From an uncultured Lachnospiraceae bacterium (GTDB taxonomy: Bacteria > Bacillota > Clostridia > Lachnospirales > Lachnospiraceae): 64,000 nucleotides of DNA. Below the pieces are notes generated by a model. The model was not told where the DNA came from, did not search any database, and saw nothing but the letters and a program-made list of their open reading frames with translations. Shown here in pieces: positions 54,137 to 63,185 of the stretch (position 1 is its first letter; each line of letters begins with the position of its first letter). The stretch lies in assembly GCA_947245585.1 (NCBI GenBank), contig CAMXPV010000010.1:30131-94130 (forward strand), in the 5' to 3' direction. The translations under genes were made by a program, and so were the position numbers.

Positions 54137-54907
54137 ATGGCAGTATGTAAAAATGAAATACCTATCTTAGAGTTTGATACGGAACAAAGTGCGGTAATTA
54201 TGCCGGGGCATCATTCAGATTATCATTTTCCACGGAAAGCGGTCATGCTTTTTATGGAACCGGAAATAGACAATTTTGTGGCGCAGAATCATTGCGAAAT
54301 TGTCGGAAAATTCGTGAGTGTCACGAAGGACTTTTATGTTTATCAGACAAAAATCAATCATGTTGAGATTGCATTTGTACAGGCGCCGCTCGGTGGAGCG
54401 GGCGCTGTACAGATTATGGAGCAGTTAATCGCAGGGGGTGTGGAAGAAATCATAGCGGCGGGATGCTGTGGGGCGTTGGTGGAAGATACAGAGGGCTCGT
54501 TTTTTGTCCCTACAGCGGCGCTCAGACAGGAAGGGGCATCCTATCATTATTTGCCGCCGTCACGGGAGCTTGTATTGGATGCCGCGCCTGTCAAAGCAAT
54601 ATGCGGCGTTTTGGAGAAGGCGGAATTAAGTTATAAGACTTGTAAAACATGGACAACGGACGGTTTTTACCGGGAGACAAAAGAAATGGTACAATATCGA
54701 AGATCAGAAGGTTATTCGGTGGTAGAAATGGAGTGTGCTTCTTTGGCAGCGTGTGCAAGAATGAGAGGCGTCCTGTTTGGACAGGTGCTTTTTACTGCGG
54801 ATTCGCTGGCGGATGTTAATGCGCACGATATCAGGAATTGGGGAAATGATTTTTTCGCGGCAGCTATGAAAATTGCAATGCAGGCGGTGACGGAGGTGCA
54901 GGCATGA
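54137..54907 (+). CDS. Nucleoside phosphorylase family protein
   Basis: The 256-residue protein fits the PNP/UDP phosphorylase family: PLGGAGAVQIMEQLIAGGVEEIIAAG and VVEMECASLAACARMRG are the phosphate/base- and ribose-binding blocks with the conserved Met-Glu pair. It would split nucleosides into base and sugar phosphate. The usual start region differs from canonical PNP, so substrate is uncertain. Its stop overlaps the ATG of the ANT(6)-like gene by 4 bases. Confidence 0.85.
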   Translation: MAVCKNEIPILEFDTEQSAVIMPGHHSDYHFPRKAVMLFMEPEIDNFVAQNHCEIVGKFVSVTKDFYVYQTKINHVEIAFVQAPLGGAGAVQIMEQLIAGGVEEIIAAGCCGALVEDTEGSFFVPTAALRQEGASYHYLPPSRELVLDAAPVKAICGVLEKAELSYKTCKTWTTDGFYRETKEMVQYRRSEGYSVVEMECASLAACARMRGVLFGQVLFTADSLADVNAHDIRNWGNDFFAAAMKIAMQAVTEVQA

Positions 54908-55779
54908 GAACAGAAAATGAAATGTATCATCTTATTTTAGAGGTTGCAAAAAACGATGACAGAATCAAGGCCGTTTATATGAACGGTTCGAGAACAAACG
55001 AAAACGTTCCAAAAGACATGTTTCAGGATTATGATATCGTCTATGTGGTGGAGGAGACACGGAGCTTTATAGAAGACAAAGACTGGATTCGGGTTTTCGG
55101 AGAGATTCTTTATATGCAGTATCCTGATGAAAGTCCGAACTATCCGAGCGATAAGAAAAATTCCTACGGCTATTTGATGCAGTTTGCGGACGGCGTTCGG
55201 ATTGATCTGACCATACAGTCAGTAGACTGCGCGTTACAGCGCGTCAAGGAAGATAAACTCTGCAAAATTTTGCTAGATAAAGAAAATATATTGCCTGAGA
55301 TCGAGGCGGCGACGGATCGCCAGTATTGGGTGAAAAAGCCGACGAAGGAGCAGTATCTGGCGGTTTGCAATGAATTTTGGTGGTGTACCAATAATATCGC
55401 AAAGGGATTGTGGAGAAAGGAAATTCCTTATGTGCAGGATATGACAAATTACTGCGTCAGACCGCAGCTTATCACCATGTTAAACTGGAAAGTTGGTATT
55501 TTGACGGGATGGTCGGTGAGCACCGGAAAGTCGTCAAAATATTTGTATCGGTGGCTTTCGGAGGAAGAATGGCAGATGCTTTTATCGACCTATTTTGACA
55601 GCGACGTGGATCACGCGTGGGCGGCAGTTTTTCGTATGTGCGAGCTGTTTGAAAACACGGCGCGGTTTGTCGGGGAGAAACTGGGATGGAAATATAACGA
55701 GATAGAGGGGAAGGGAGCGAGGGAGTTTTTGGAAAGGGTGCGGCAGGGAGCCGCGTTAGTGAAAGGGGTTATTATATGA
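54904..55779 (+). CDS. ANT(6)/AadE-like aminoglycoside adenylyltransferase
   Basis: The 291-residue protein is a member of the streptomycin 6-adenylyltransferase family: VYMNGSRTNENVPKD and the QDYDIVYVV acid pair form the nucleotidyltransferase site, with VRIDLTI as the third acid. Length matches family members. It may inactivate streptomycin-type drugs, but chromosomal homologues without resistance are common. It is translationally coupled to genes on both sides. Confidence 0.85.
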   Translation: MRTENEMYHLILEVAKNDDRIKAVYMNGSRTNENVPKDMFQDYDIVYVVEETRSFIEDKDWIRVFGEILYMQYPDESPNYPSDKKNSYGYLMQFADGVRIDLTIQSVDCALQRVKEDKLCKILLDKENILPEIEAATDRQYWVKKPTKEQYLAVCNEFWWCTNNIAKGLWRKEIPYVQDMTNYCVRPQLITMLNWKVGILTGWSVSTGKSSKYLYRWLSEEEWQMLLSTYFDSDVDHAWAAVFRMCELFENTARFVGEKLGWKYNEIEGKGAREFLERVRQGAALVKGVII

Positions 55780-56201
55780 GCTCAATCTTACAATCAACAA
55801 GAAACACGCGTTTTTTGCCGACAGGTGAAATGCGGTATATCCGAAGCGATTTCCCGGAAAATTTGTCTGACGAGGAAATTCGGTGGCTGTTGGAGCACAA
55901 TATAACTACAATTATAGATTTGCGGTCGGAGGAGGAGGCTGTCAGAAAACCGTGCAGCTTGCAGGAGCGGGACGGATTCCGATATTTTCATCTTCCTGTC
56001 ACGGGCGGCGGCGATACGCCGAAATCGCTAGAACATCTGCATACGGTGTATCGACAGATGGTGGATGAGAAAATGGAAGAGATAATTAACACGATTATGA
56101 ATGCGGATTCCAATGTGATGTATTTTTGCACGGCAGGGAAAGACCGCACGGGAGTTGTGTCAGCAATTATCTTGAAGCGGCTGTTGGAACAGTTGCAATA
56201 A
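55776..56201 (+). CDS. Short tyrosine/dual-specificity phosphatase
   Basis: The 141-residue protein has the tyrosine-phosphatase loop CTAGKDRTG (C-x5-R) and the upstream TTIIDLRSEEE general region. Family members of this type are usually 230-260 residues; here the chain ends about 12 residues after the P-loop helix, so the C-terminal helices are missing. It may be truncated. Its ATG overlaps the ANT(6)-like stop by 4 bases. Confidence 0.75.
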   Translation: MSSILQSTRNTRFLPTGEMRYIRSDFPENLSDEEIRWLLEHNITTIIDLRSEEEAVRKPCSLQERDGFRYFHLPVTGGGDTPKSLEHLHTVYRQMVDEKMEEIINTIMNADSNVMYFCTAGKDRTGVVSAIILKRLLEQLQ

Positions 56202-56230
56202 AGTAAGAAAGGGCTTTTCGTTATCCCGTT

Positions 56231-57034
56231 TTAAAACCACTTCACCATCCCCTTTGCCCAGGTCTTGAAAAAGAGCCAGTTTGATGAAACGTGCTCGTCG
56301 ATTGCGCGGCAGGCGCTTTCATAGTCAAAAGGCTGTCTGCCGCTGATCTGCGTATAAGTGCCGACGGCCCGGGAGTAGCCTAGTGCGATTTTCCCGTTGG
56401 CGGCATCCCCGACCGCCACCTGTGCACCGTGTGCCGACGCACCAAAAGCAAACTGACCAATACTCACCGCGCCTATGGAGAAGATGCCGAAGGCAAAAGC
56501 GCCAAAACTGATCACACCAAAGGAAAAGCTGCCGAAAGAGATCAGCCCGAAGGCAAGGACGGCAAAGGCGAATAATCCCAAGGAAACAAGACCAAAGCAC
56601 ATTCCGCCCATTGCCACATAGCCGATGGCAAGCCAACCCTGCGCGACTGCGCCGATGGCAATTACGCCTTTGGCACGGTGGATGCCAAATCCCAGATTGA
56701 TGTGCACAAGGGGAAGGTTTCCTATCATTTTTTTGCTCTTATATTCATAGTGGGGTCTTCGCCCGATGTGGTATGCTTCCCGTATTAACACGCCATCCTG
56801 TGTCTGGACGCTCTCTTCTATCCGATCATATGAATCCTCGGTTTCTTTTAATAGAAAATCTGTGCTGACTCCAAAAAGTTCGCTGATTGTTACGATCTTA
56901 TCCAGTTCGGGAATCGACTGATCCGTCTCCCATTTTGATACCGACTGACGGGAAACCCCTAGCTTCTCTCCCAGGGCTTCTTGTGAAAATCCCTGCTCGG
57001 TCCGTAATCTGAAAATTTTTTCTCCAAGCGTCAT
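56231..57034 (-). CDS. XRE regulator with glycine-rich repeat (solenoid-like) domain
   Basis: Residues 1-~65 form a standard XRE domain (FSQEALGEKLGVSRQSVSKWE). Residues ~115-215 consist of about fifteen short repeats of the form (I/F)-(A/S)-(I/F)-G-x-(hydrophobic), for example IAIGAVAQGWLAIG and FGVISFGAFAFGIFSIG. The period of five to six residues suggests a left-handed solenoid or tightly packed membrane hairpins rather than ordinary helices. A ~45-residue tail ends in WAKGMVKWF. ATG 57034 follows AAAGGAG. Confidence 0.8.
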   Translation of the reverse strand: MTLGEKIFRLRTEQGFSQEALGEKLGVSRQSVSKWETDQSIPELDKIVTISELFGVSTDFLLKETEDSYDRIEESVQTQDGVLIREAYHIGRRPHYEYKSKKMIGNLPLVHINLGFGIHRAKGVIAIGAVAQGWLAIGYVAMGGMCFGLVSLGLFAFAVLAFGLISFGSFSFGVISFGAFAFGIFSIGAVSIGQFAFGASAHGAQVAVGDAANGKIALGYSRAVGTYTQISGRQPFDYESACRAIDEHVSSNWLFFKTWAKGMVKWF

Positions 57035-57044
57035 GCCAATCTCC

Positions 57045-57062
57045 TTTATATAAGTTTATATA
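57045..57062 (-). promoter_or_regulatory. Candidate autoregulatory operator of the XRE gene
   Basis: Two copies of the self-complementary octamer TTATATAA are separated by two bases, right before the ribosome site of the XRE gene. A dimeric XRE protein could bind here. Confidence 0.4.
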
Positions 57063-57166
57063 ACTTTTGTGTAAAAGACTTTTCATTACTATATTTATAG
57101 TAGCAAAAAACCATCGTAAATCTATACAGGCCACTTGGAAATTTGTCAACTGACAGTTGCAGATGT

Positions 57167-58030
57167 CTATTTCTGCTCAAACCGCCTGTATTCCCCCACC
57201 ATAATCGTCCGCGCATCCGTTCCGTGGCCAATATACGCTGTCCTCGCCACGGGAAACGACGGTTCGATAAATCGCCTGAGTAATGTCCATACATCCGGCC
57301 GGCACAATTCCTGTTCCATCTGTGTGAAGGTGCCGAGCAGAACCCCAGGCACTTTCTCAAACGCCCCAAGCTGTTGCAACTGGCTGAAATAAGTAAGCAT
57401 TTGCGCCACCGTACCGCCCAGAGACTCTAACAACAGAATTTTGTCTTTCAGGTCTGGGAAATAAGGCGTTCCCGCCAGTTTTAAAAAGCAGCGGGCATTT
57501 CCACCCACCACAACGCCCTCCATTCCGTTCCCCTGCAAAAACTCATAAGGAAAGGTAAATAGTGCGTCTCCGTTTCCAAAAAGAGAGTCCCGCACATTTT
57601 TCTGCTGTTCCTCTCCGTGTTCATAGAGCAGATTACAAATCTGATACAGCGCGGAAGCTTTTCCTGTCTTCGTATAAATCGCGTTGATTACCGTCGTCAA
57701 ATCACTGTAACCCCAAAACGGCTTGTCACTGTGAGCAATCACGTCATAGTCCAGATAGGGCAGGATTCCGTTTGCAATATCCCCGCCGGAAATATCAAAA
57801 ATTGCCCGAATGGAATCATCGCGGTAAAATTCCATCAAAGCCCGTGCGCGTTCCATGGGACTCCCACTTTCCACACCTTCCCGCTCCATAATATGCGGGG
57901 AAAATACCGGGGTGAGCGGTATCTTTAACAGTGCCTCCTGTAATCGGATCTGCCTGTTTTTCTCTCTCTTCCAACCGTTAGAACAGCAGACAATCCCTAT
58001 TTTATCGCCGGGGTTAAGTTTCATTCCCAT
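57167..58030 (-). CDS. LD-carboxypeptidase (S66 family)
   Basis: The 287-residue protein matches peptidase family S66. [13 protein letters not shown] contains the nucleophile serine, LLLESLGG the glutamate and [13 protein letters not shown] the histidine of the triad. Members trim murein tetrapeptides or, as MccF, cleave microcin C-type nucleotide-peptides. No signal peptide is present. ATG 58030 follows GGAGAC and lies inside the last 17 bases of the endonuclease IV gene, so the two are cotranscribed. Confidence 0.9.
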   Translation of the reverse strand: MGMKLNPGDKIGIVCCSNGWKREKNRQIRLQEALLKIPLTPVFSPHIMEREGVESGSPMERARALMEFYRDDSIRAIFDISGGDIANGILPYLDYDVIAHSDKPFWGYSDLTTVINAIYTKTGKASALYQICNLLYEHGEEQQKNVRDSLFGNGDALFTFPYEFLQGNGMEGVVVGGNARCFLKLAGTPYFPDLKDKILLLESLGGTVAQMLTYFSQLQQLGAFEKVPGVLLGTFTQMEQELCRPDVWTLLRRFIEPSFPVARTAYIGHGTDARTIMVGEYRRFEQK

Positions 58031-58907
58031 ATGAGTCTCCTTTATTCAGTAACGCCGCAATCTCTTCCTTATATGGCGCAATCTTTTTCTCTTTACTCCC
58101 CTCTTCACAAATCCAAGGAGTTTCCAGAATTTTCGGTATCTGGGAAAACCGCTCGTCATGGACAGTCTGTTTTAAAATATCCGTCCCGATATATCCCTTC
58201 CCGATATTGGCATGGCGGTCTTTGTGCGCCCCACAGGGGTTCATACTGTCATTGATATGTATCACCGCGATCTGATTTAACCCAATCACTTCATCAAATT
58301 GCCGCAGCACCTCTTCATAATCCTCAACCAAGTGATATCCTGCGTCATTCACGTGACAGGTGTCAAAGCAGACGCGCAGCCTGTCCTTTTTGTGTACGCC
58401 ATCATAAATTTTTCGTAATTCTTCAAATGTTTTCCCCAGTTCGCTTCCTTTTCCCGCCATGGTTTCCAAAGCGATAAAAACGTCGTCTTCATTCTCATCC
58501 AATACAAGATTAAGCCCTTTTATAATCTGCGCCAGTCCGGCCTCTTCTCCCGCACCCACATGTGCGCCTGGATGGAGGATTAAAATTTTACTGCGCATGG
58601 CCGCCGTTCTTTTGATTTCCTTTTCAAGAAAAGTCACTCCCAATTCAAAGGTTTCCGGTTTCGTAGTATTTCCCAGATTAATAATGTAAGGTGCATGCAC
58701 CACAATCTCTTCAATTCCTGCCTTGCCCGCATATTCCCATCCCGCTTCTATATTTAAATCCTTAATCTCTTTTCTCACCGTGTTCTGCGGCGCTCCTGTG
58801 TAAAGCATTAGAACGCTTGCACCGTAGGATTCGGCTTCTTTTACCGATCCCAAAAACATTTCTTTTCCTGCCATTTTCACATGAGAACCAATTTTAATCT
58901 TTTGCAT
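58014..58907 (-). CDS. nfo: Deoxyribonuclease IV (endonuclease IV)
   Basis: The 297-residue protein has the zinc-binding blocks of endonuclease IV in order: [63 protein letters not shown] and ILETPW. It cleaves DNA at abasic sites in base excision repair, parallel to the exonuclease III encoded at 8.6 kb. AGGAG precedes the ATG. Confidence 0.95.
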   Translation of the reverse strand: MQKIKIGSHVKMAGKEMFLGSVKEAESYGASVLMLYTGAPQNTVRKEIKDLNIEAGWEYAGKAGIEEIVVHAPYIINLGNTTKPETFELGVTFLEKEIKRTAAMRSKILILHPGAHVGAGEEAGLAQIIKGLNLVLDENEDDVFIALETMAGKGSELGKTFEELRKIYDGVHKKDRLRVCFDTCHVNDAGYHLVEDYEEVLRQFDEVIGLNQIAVIHINDSMNPCGAHKDRHANIGKGYIGTDILKQTVHDERFSQIPKILETPWICEEGSKEKKIAPYKEEIAALLNKGDSYGNET

Positions 58908-58963
58908 GTTACGCTCCTATCTACTTTTCTTATATTATGATGCTCACATAAATTATGCTTCCC

Positions 58964-59560
58964 TTATTTAATATATCCAAGCATATACAATTCTACTAAT
59001 TCGTTAATGTCCACAGGCCCCTCTACTAACACTATATTTTCAGCGCACCACGATTCGATAAAACTCTTCTTTTTACAATAATTATACAAAACAACATACG
59101 CCCGAGGTAATCCTGCACTTTGTGCTAAATACTCAGAATGATATTTTACATCTGCAGTATCTCCAGTTTTAATTAATGATACTTTATCATAACATTCCGC
59201 TCCAATTGAATAATCATCTGAAGAAAAATGATTCTCTAATAATTGATGCGCGTCTTCAAAAAGATTTTCTTTTATTATCGTTTTTAATTGCTCAACCAAC
59301 TCATCTCTTTTCAATGGACAAAAAAGTCTTAATGCAAGAACGCAAGCTGCCATGGAGGCTCGATTAGCGTCTTCCGTTTCTAAAACAGTTTTTTCATTGC
59401 TTCGATGTATTTCTTTTATTTTTATCTGCTTTTCACTATAATCAACCTCTACATAATCCTCCGGAAATGTTGAAATTGCAGACATAATAATTATTTTCTT
59501 ATTTTTTTCATTAATAGTACATATCTCTGTAGACAAAATACTATTTACTATTTGTATCAA
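58964..59560 (-). CDS. Hypothetical immunity-like protein
   Basis: This 198-residue soluble acidic protein is not recognised. It starts at TTG 59560, set by GGAGAAA 6 bases upstream. Its AT-rich composition, size and position at the edge of an array of immunity-type genes suggest a related role, but nothing in its sequence proves it. It is divergent from the rest of the array. Confidence 0.6.
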   Translation of the reverse strand: MIQIVNSILSTEICTINEKNKKIIIMSAISTFPEDYVEVDYSEKQIKIKEIHRSNEKTVLETEDANRASMAACVLALRLFCPLKRDELVEQLKTIIKENLFEDAHQLLENHFSSDDYSIGAECYDKVSLIKTGDTADVKYHSEYLAQSAGLPRAYVVLYNYCKKKSFIESWCAENIVLVEGPVDINELVELYMLGYIK

Positions 59561-59590
59561 TGAAATTTCTCCTTTTTCTGCTTTATACTT

Positions 59591-59728
59591 CTAGCCTCCA
59601 AGGGCTTTTATCTCTTTTATTATATAAGCAATATCCCACGGTGTCCATGGCGTTATATTCCCACGGTTCATAAATTTTTCCAAAACAGCAACCCTGATTT
59701 GCGGAGTTTCGTGATATAATGGGCGAGG
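59591..59728 (-). pseudogene. C-terminal remnant of an unrecognised gene
   Basis: The minus frame encodes ETPQIRVAVLEKFMNRGN then ITPWTPWDIAYIIKEIKALGG before its stop, a protein-like, tryptophan-bearing composition unlike a random shadow. Its upstream part runs into AT-rich DNA of the DUF4274 gene and reads as low-complexity hydrophobic sequence. I read this as the end of a gene whose 5' part was lost when the array was built. Confidence 0.3.
59712..59720 (+). promoter_or_regulatory. Extended -10 promoter of the immunity array
   Basis: TGATATAAT is a perfect extended -10 element. Transcription would start near 59727, just ahead of GAGGAGG and the TTG start at 59741. Confidence 0.55.
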
Positions 59729-59740
59729 AGGACAAAGCCA

Positions 59741-60151
59741 TTGTATAATACCAATAATGATGAAGAAAAAAGACGTATTTCCCATATAAAAGACCCAGAG
59801 GTTTTATACGTATATGCTTATAACTATAATTGGGACAACGGCTTTGATATTCCACAAGCAGTTTTAGATAATAAGAATTGTGATTTAGGTATTGCATTAT
59901 TAATTTTTTATAGGGCTGATGGATTCGGTTATTTAACGGACAAGTCTGATAATACACATCTGTCACAGTGGTTATTTTTTATTAAGAAATTATATAATTC
60001 CATTTTGGCAGGGAAATATCAAAAAGGAAAAATTGGATTTAAGGCGCCATTATCAAAAGTACAATTATATAAATTAAAAAAGATAATTACAGAAGAAGAA
60101 CAAATTTTTATCAAAGAAATAGAAGGGAAATACATGGAGGCCGATATATAG
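59741..60151 (+). CDS. DUF4274 family protein
   Basis: The 136-residue protein matches DUF4274: HIKDPEVLYVYAYNYNWDNG, VLDNKNCDLGIALLIFYRADG. It starts at TTG 59741, supported by GAGGAGG upstream. DUF4274 proteins often lie in polymorphic-toxin immunity clusters. It is the first gene of the plus-strand array. Confidence 0.75.
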   Translation: MYNTNNDEEKRRISHIKDPEVLYVYAYNYNWDNGFDIPQAVLDNKNCDLGIALLIFYRADGFGYLTDKSDNTHLSQWLFFIKKLYNSILAGKYQKGKIGFKAPLSKVQLYKLKKIITEEEQIFIKEIEGKYMEADI

Positions 60152-60178
60152 GCAGATAGCATTTACGAGGACAGCATA

Positions 60179-60676
60179 ATGATAGAGTTAGATTCAAAGA
60201 TTAAAGATGCGTTACTTAAAATAGACTTTATAAAACAATATGAAGAGTTATCTCATAAATTTAACGCGAAAAGAACACCTTCAAGTAAACGGTTGGTTTA
60301 TATTGATGGTGAAGAAGTTCTAGAAATGATACAAAATTTAGGATACATACCACTGTTTGATTCAAAGGAAAAATTCTATAAAATTATGGAAGAACAAATC
60401 GGACAGTTTACCTTGGGAGTTCATATTGTTTTGCAAGGAGGAATGGTAGATTTAGTTTGGGTAGTCAGAGAAAGCGGAGAATTACTTTTAGGTGCACCTT
60501 GGAGCACATATTCAAGAAGACTTATCAATAGCAATTATCGAATTAAAAAACCAATTTTTGGAACCTATGATGAATTAGAAGAAATTCTGAAAATTACTTT
60601 TAAAATATATGAAGATTTTAAAAGTGTTTTAACGAAAAATAGTCCTCTGGAGAATAAAACATATGGAAAAAATTAA
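60179..60676 (+). CDS. Hypothetical immunity-like protein
   Basis: The 165-residue soluble protein is not recognised. It has a helical N-terminus (IKDALLKIDFIKQYEELSHKF) and a compact mixed region with WVVRESGELLLGAPWSTYS. AT-rich codon use matches its neighbours. It begins 28 bases after the DUF4274 gene and overlaps the next gene by 14 bases. A role as an orphan immunity protein is inferred from context only. Confidence 0.6.
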   Translation: MIELDSKIKDALLKIDFIKQYEELSHKFNAKRTPSSKRLVYIDGEEVLEMIQNLGYIPLFDSKEKFYKIMEEQIGQFTLGVHIVLQGGMVDLVWVVRESGELLLGAPWSTYSRRLINSNYRIKKPIFGTYDELEEILKITFKIYEDFKSVLTKNSPLENKTYGKN

Positions 60677-60950
60677 TCAAAGAAAAATGGAAGAAGAACT
60701 ACAAAAAGCATTGGCGATTGCATATGTGCGCCCCTTTTGTTTAGAAAATAACTTGTCACTTGAAAAATTGCATTCACAAAGATTTATTTTATCATGTAAT
60801 GAATGTGCATTTGCACAACCTAGTGACGTAAAACCTAATGGCCTAATTAATGACGCGGAGACAATGCCCAAAGTCACACTAATAATTAGATATGAAGATG
60901 GACAATTGAAAATAGAAGAAACAGAGCATACAAGAGAGTTTTTAGTATAG
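60663..60950 (+). CDS. Hypothetical small protein
   Basis: The 95-residue protein is not recognised. It has two cysteines in FILSCNECAF and a C-terminal strand-like VTLIIRYEDGQLKIEET. It starts inside the end of the previous gene with GGAG upstream, so it is cotranscribed. Context suggests an immunity or accessory gene. Confidence 0.55.
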   Translation: MEKINQRKMEEELQKALAIAYVRPFCLENNLSLEKLHSQRFILSCNECAFAQPSDVKPNGLINDAETMPKVTLIIRYEDGQLKIEETEHTREFLV

Positions 60951-60973
60951 TAGAATAAGCAGGGGAACATAGA

Positions 60974-61453
60974 ATGGACATATTACAAATGACATATAAG
61001 GCTACTGAAAAGCATGAGCTGATTCCGTTTTTGCGAGGAGAAGACGAATATATGGTTGAACCATCACAGTATGCACCAGTAGCAGAATTACCAGATGTAG
61101 GAAAGATTTTGTCCAAGGGAATTTATAGAGCATATAAAAATAATTTGTATATCAAGAATGAATTTGAGCAAGCATTGTACTTAATGTTGGAATTGTCTGA
61201 TTATGATGTATATATCGTATGCCATTATTTAGCCAGTCAGTTTTTTAAAGAGCAAAATAAACTATCACCATTTGAAATAGAGAAACAGAATTTATTATTT
61301 AAATTAAATAGAGAAATCGAAAAGCGGAAAACATCATTACAAAATGGAGTGGTTTATCCAAATGGATATCAAAATAAAAAAGCATGGGATGAGCTTATGC
61401 ATTTTAAAAACGTATTTAAAGAAGAGTATCATTTAATAGATAGAAATTTTTGA
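60974..61453 (+). CDS. Hypothetical immunity-like protein
   Basis: The 159-residue acidic, mostly helical soluble protein is not recognised. Its centre has ALYLMLELSDYDVYIVCHYLASQ, and the C-terminus is lysine/glutamate-rich. GGGGAAC precedes the ATG. Array context suggests an immunity gene. Confidence 0.55.
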   Translation: MDILQMTYKATEKHELIPFLRGEDEYMVEPSQYAPVAELPDVGKILSKGIYRAYKNNLYIKNEFEQALYLMLELSDYDVYIVCHYLASQFFKEQNKLSPFEIEKQNLLFKLNREIEKRKTSLQNGVVYPNGYQNKKAWDELMHFKNVFKEEYHLIDRNF

Positions 61454-61483
61454 TGGTTAAAGAAAAATAGGAATCATAATAAA

Positions 61484-61747
61484 ATGACAGTATACGAGCT
61501 TAAAAAGAATTTAGATGAAATAGGTGTTTCAGACGATTTGTATTCTATTATGATTGGAGGGTTCCCCAATGATAAACTGTGTCTTGTGAAAGAAGAAACT
61601 TGGCAGGTATATTACAGTGAACGCGGGAAAAAGGTCGGAGAAAAATGCTTTGGGAGGGAAGAAGACGCTTGTGCATACTTTTTTGAAAAATTAAAGCGAT
61701 ATTCGACAAATATAAGTAAAGAGCAGCATGATGTAAAGAATCATTAA
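61484..61747 (+). CDS. Small immunity-like protein, possibly truncated
   Basis: The 87-residue protein (MTVYELKKNLDEIGVSDDLY, then IGGFPNDKLCLVKEETWQVYYSERGKK) resembles small immunity proteins with a WxVYYSERG block; I cannot name the family. The last ~12 residues (TNISKEQHDVKNH) look like a different, unrelated tail, and a coding remnant follows at once in another frame, so the 3' end may be a recombination joint. Confidence 0.55.
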   Translation: MTVYELKKNLDEIGVSDDLYSIMIGGFPNDKLCLVKEETWQVYYSERGKKVGEKCFGREEDACAYFFEKLKRYSTNISKEQHDVKNH

Positions 61748-61881
61748 AATCATTAGAAGATGAAATATCAAATAGATTGTTCTTTAAATTTGATGTACAG
61801 ATTGGAGATTCGGAACTAGATAATAAGAGAGCCGAGCTTATGAAAAATTATATATTGAAGTCGAATGAGTTTCTTAAATAG
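61732..61881 (+). pseudogene. 3' remnant of an unrecognised gene
   Basis: A frame open from 61732 to the TAG at 61879 encodes SLEDEISNRLFFKFDVQIG and DSELDNKRAELMKNYILKS, protein-like in character, but there is no start codon or ribosome site and it overlaps the end of the preceding gene in another frame. It is probably the tail of a deleted gene. Confidence 0.35.
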
Positions 61882-61977
61882 TTCCGAATAAATCAAGTAA
61901 TGCATACGTTTTCATAGTCTCTATTTGACTACATTGAACATTTTCTCGTCTATGCTTAAAAAAAGGAAAATATTATA

Positions 61978-62517
61978 ATGGAAAATAAAATTGAAAAATG
62001 CTTAGATATGAAACAGGAAATAATTCAAAAATATGAAGCAGTATTGCCAGATGAAATAATAAAAATTTGGGAAGATTATGGATTGTGTACATTGCTAGAA
62101 GGCTATCTAAAACTTATAAATCCAGACGAATACCAAGAATTACTAAGTGAAACTTATTTTAGAGGAACGGTTTCAATACCGATATTTACAACGGCTTTTG
62201 GCGATATTATTACACTGGAAGAAGCCCAATATATCGGCATGGTTAAGTATAAAAATGGAAATTTTATTATACTAGCAAAGAGTTTTAGCCGTTTCATACA
62301 GAATCTTGCCGATGATTATTTTTTGGAAAAGTATTTTCAAATTCCTCAATATGCTGAAGCTGTAAAAAAACTAGGGAAATTAGAATATGATGAATGTTTT
62401 GGGTATGTGCCATTATTAGGATTAGGAGGCAGCGAAAAAATTGAGAATTTAAATAAAGTAAAAATTAGGGAACATGTCGAATTAATATCAAAAACGGTAG
62501 GTAAAATAGGCTTATAA
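61978..62517 (+). CDS. Tdi1-like immunity protein (GAD-like/DUF1851)
   Basis: The 179-residue protein matches the family of the T6SS immunity protein Tdi1 (GAD-like plus DUF1851): LPDEIIKIWEDYGLCTLLEGY, LINPDEYQELL, PIFTTAFGDIITLEEAQYIG and YDECFGYVPLLGLGGSEKIEN are characteristic. It would neutralise a cognate toxin by direct binding. No T6SS exists in Gram-positives, so it should protect against another kind of secreted or contact toxin. AAAGGAAAA precedes the ATG. Confidence 0.82.
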   Translation: MENKIEKCLDMKQEIIQKYEAVLPDEIIKIWEDYGLCTLLEGYLKLINPDEYQELLSETYFRGTVSIPIFTTAFGDIITLEEAQYIGMVKYKNGNFIILAKSFSRFIQNLADDYFLEKYFQIPQYAEAVKKLGKLEYDECFGYVPLLGLGGSEKIENLNKVKIREHVELISKTVGKIGL

Positions 62518-62626
62518 CATTTATGAGGATATCATGTGTCAGTATAATGAACTTGTAAGAAATCACTTTGCATTTTGCATAAATATGGATATACATATTC
62601 ATAAAAAATGAGATGCACTAGAATAT

Positions 62627-63166
62627 ATGGAAATAAAAGAGTTTAAGGATTTATATCAAATATCAGGAAAAGAAGAGATTGAAAAGGGAATTAGTATGAC
62701 AATACTAAATAGTACGATTATTCAACCGACACCAACTGAAGAGTTAATAACGGAAAAAGAAAAAAATTGGAGATTGATTTTGCCAACAGATTATAAAAAT
62801 TTTATCATGAATTATAATGGCGGTATACCATATGAAAAATCATTTGAATGTAATAACAATAATTACGCCATTACGAGATTTTTGTGTATTTTGAAGAACG
62901 CCCATGCGACTCAAAATGGTTGGTATGACATTAGTGTTGTGGAATCTCAAATAGGGGAACGTTTAACGGATAACGAAGATTTAATTGGAGTAGAAGTCTT
63001 GCCAATAGCTGAGCTATTTGCAGGAGATTATGTATGTTTGGATTATAGAAAAAATAAATATGAACCTTCAATTTGTGTATGGAACCACGAAGAATCTACG
63101 GATTTTGCTCCAGTAACATATAAAGCGGCGGATACATTTTCTGAATTTGTTAAAATGATAAGATAG
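62627..63166 (+). CDS. SMI1/KNR4 (SUKH) immunity protein
   Basis: The 179-residue protein contains the SUKH core: LPTDYKNFIMNYNGGIPYEKSF, VLPIAELFAGDYVCLDYRKN and PSICVWNHEES. The superfamily provides immunity to diverse polymorphic toxins. ATG 62627 has no clear ribosome site; ATG 62696 has AAAAGGG upstream and would still keep the whole core, so the real start may be there. Confidence 0.82.
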   Translation: MEIKEFKDLYQISGKEEIEKGISMTILNSTIIQPTPTEELITEKEKNWRLILPTDYKNFIMNYNGGIPYEKSFECNNNNYAITRFLCILKNAHATQNGWYDISVVESQIGERLTDNEDLIGVEVLPIAELFAGDYVCLDYRKNKYEPSICVWNHEESTDFAPVTYKAADTFSEFVKMIR

Positions 63167-63185
63167 AGGTCGTATAGTTGGCAAA

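Noticed and set aside
62533..62610. Short frame starting MCQYNELVRNHFAF between the Tdi1-like and SUKH genes
   Set aside because: It is only 25 codons, lacks a ribosome site and has no recognisable match; it could be a remnant but cannot be supported.
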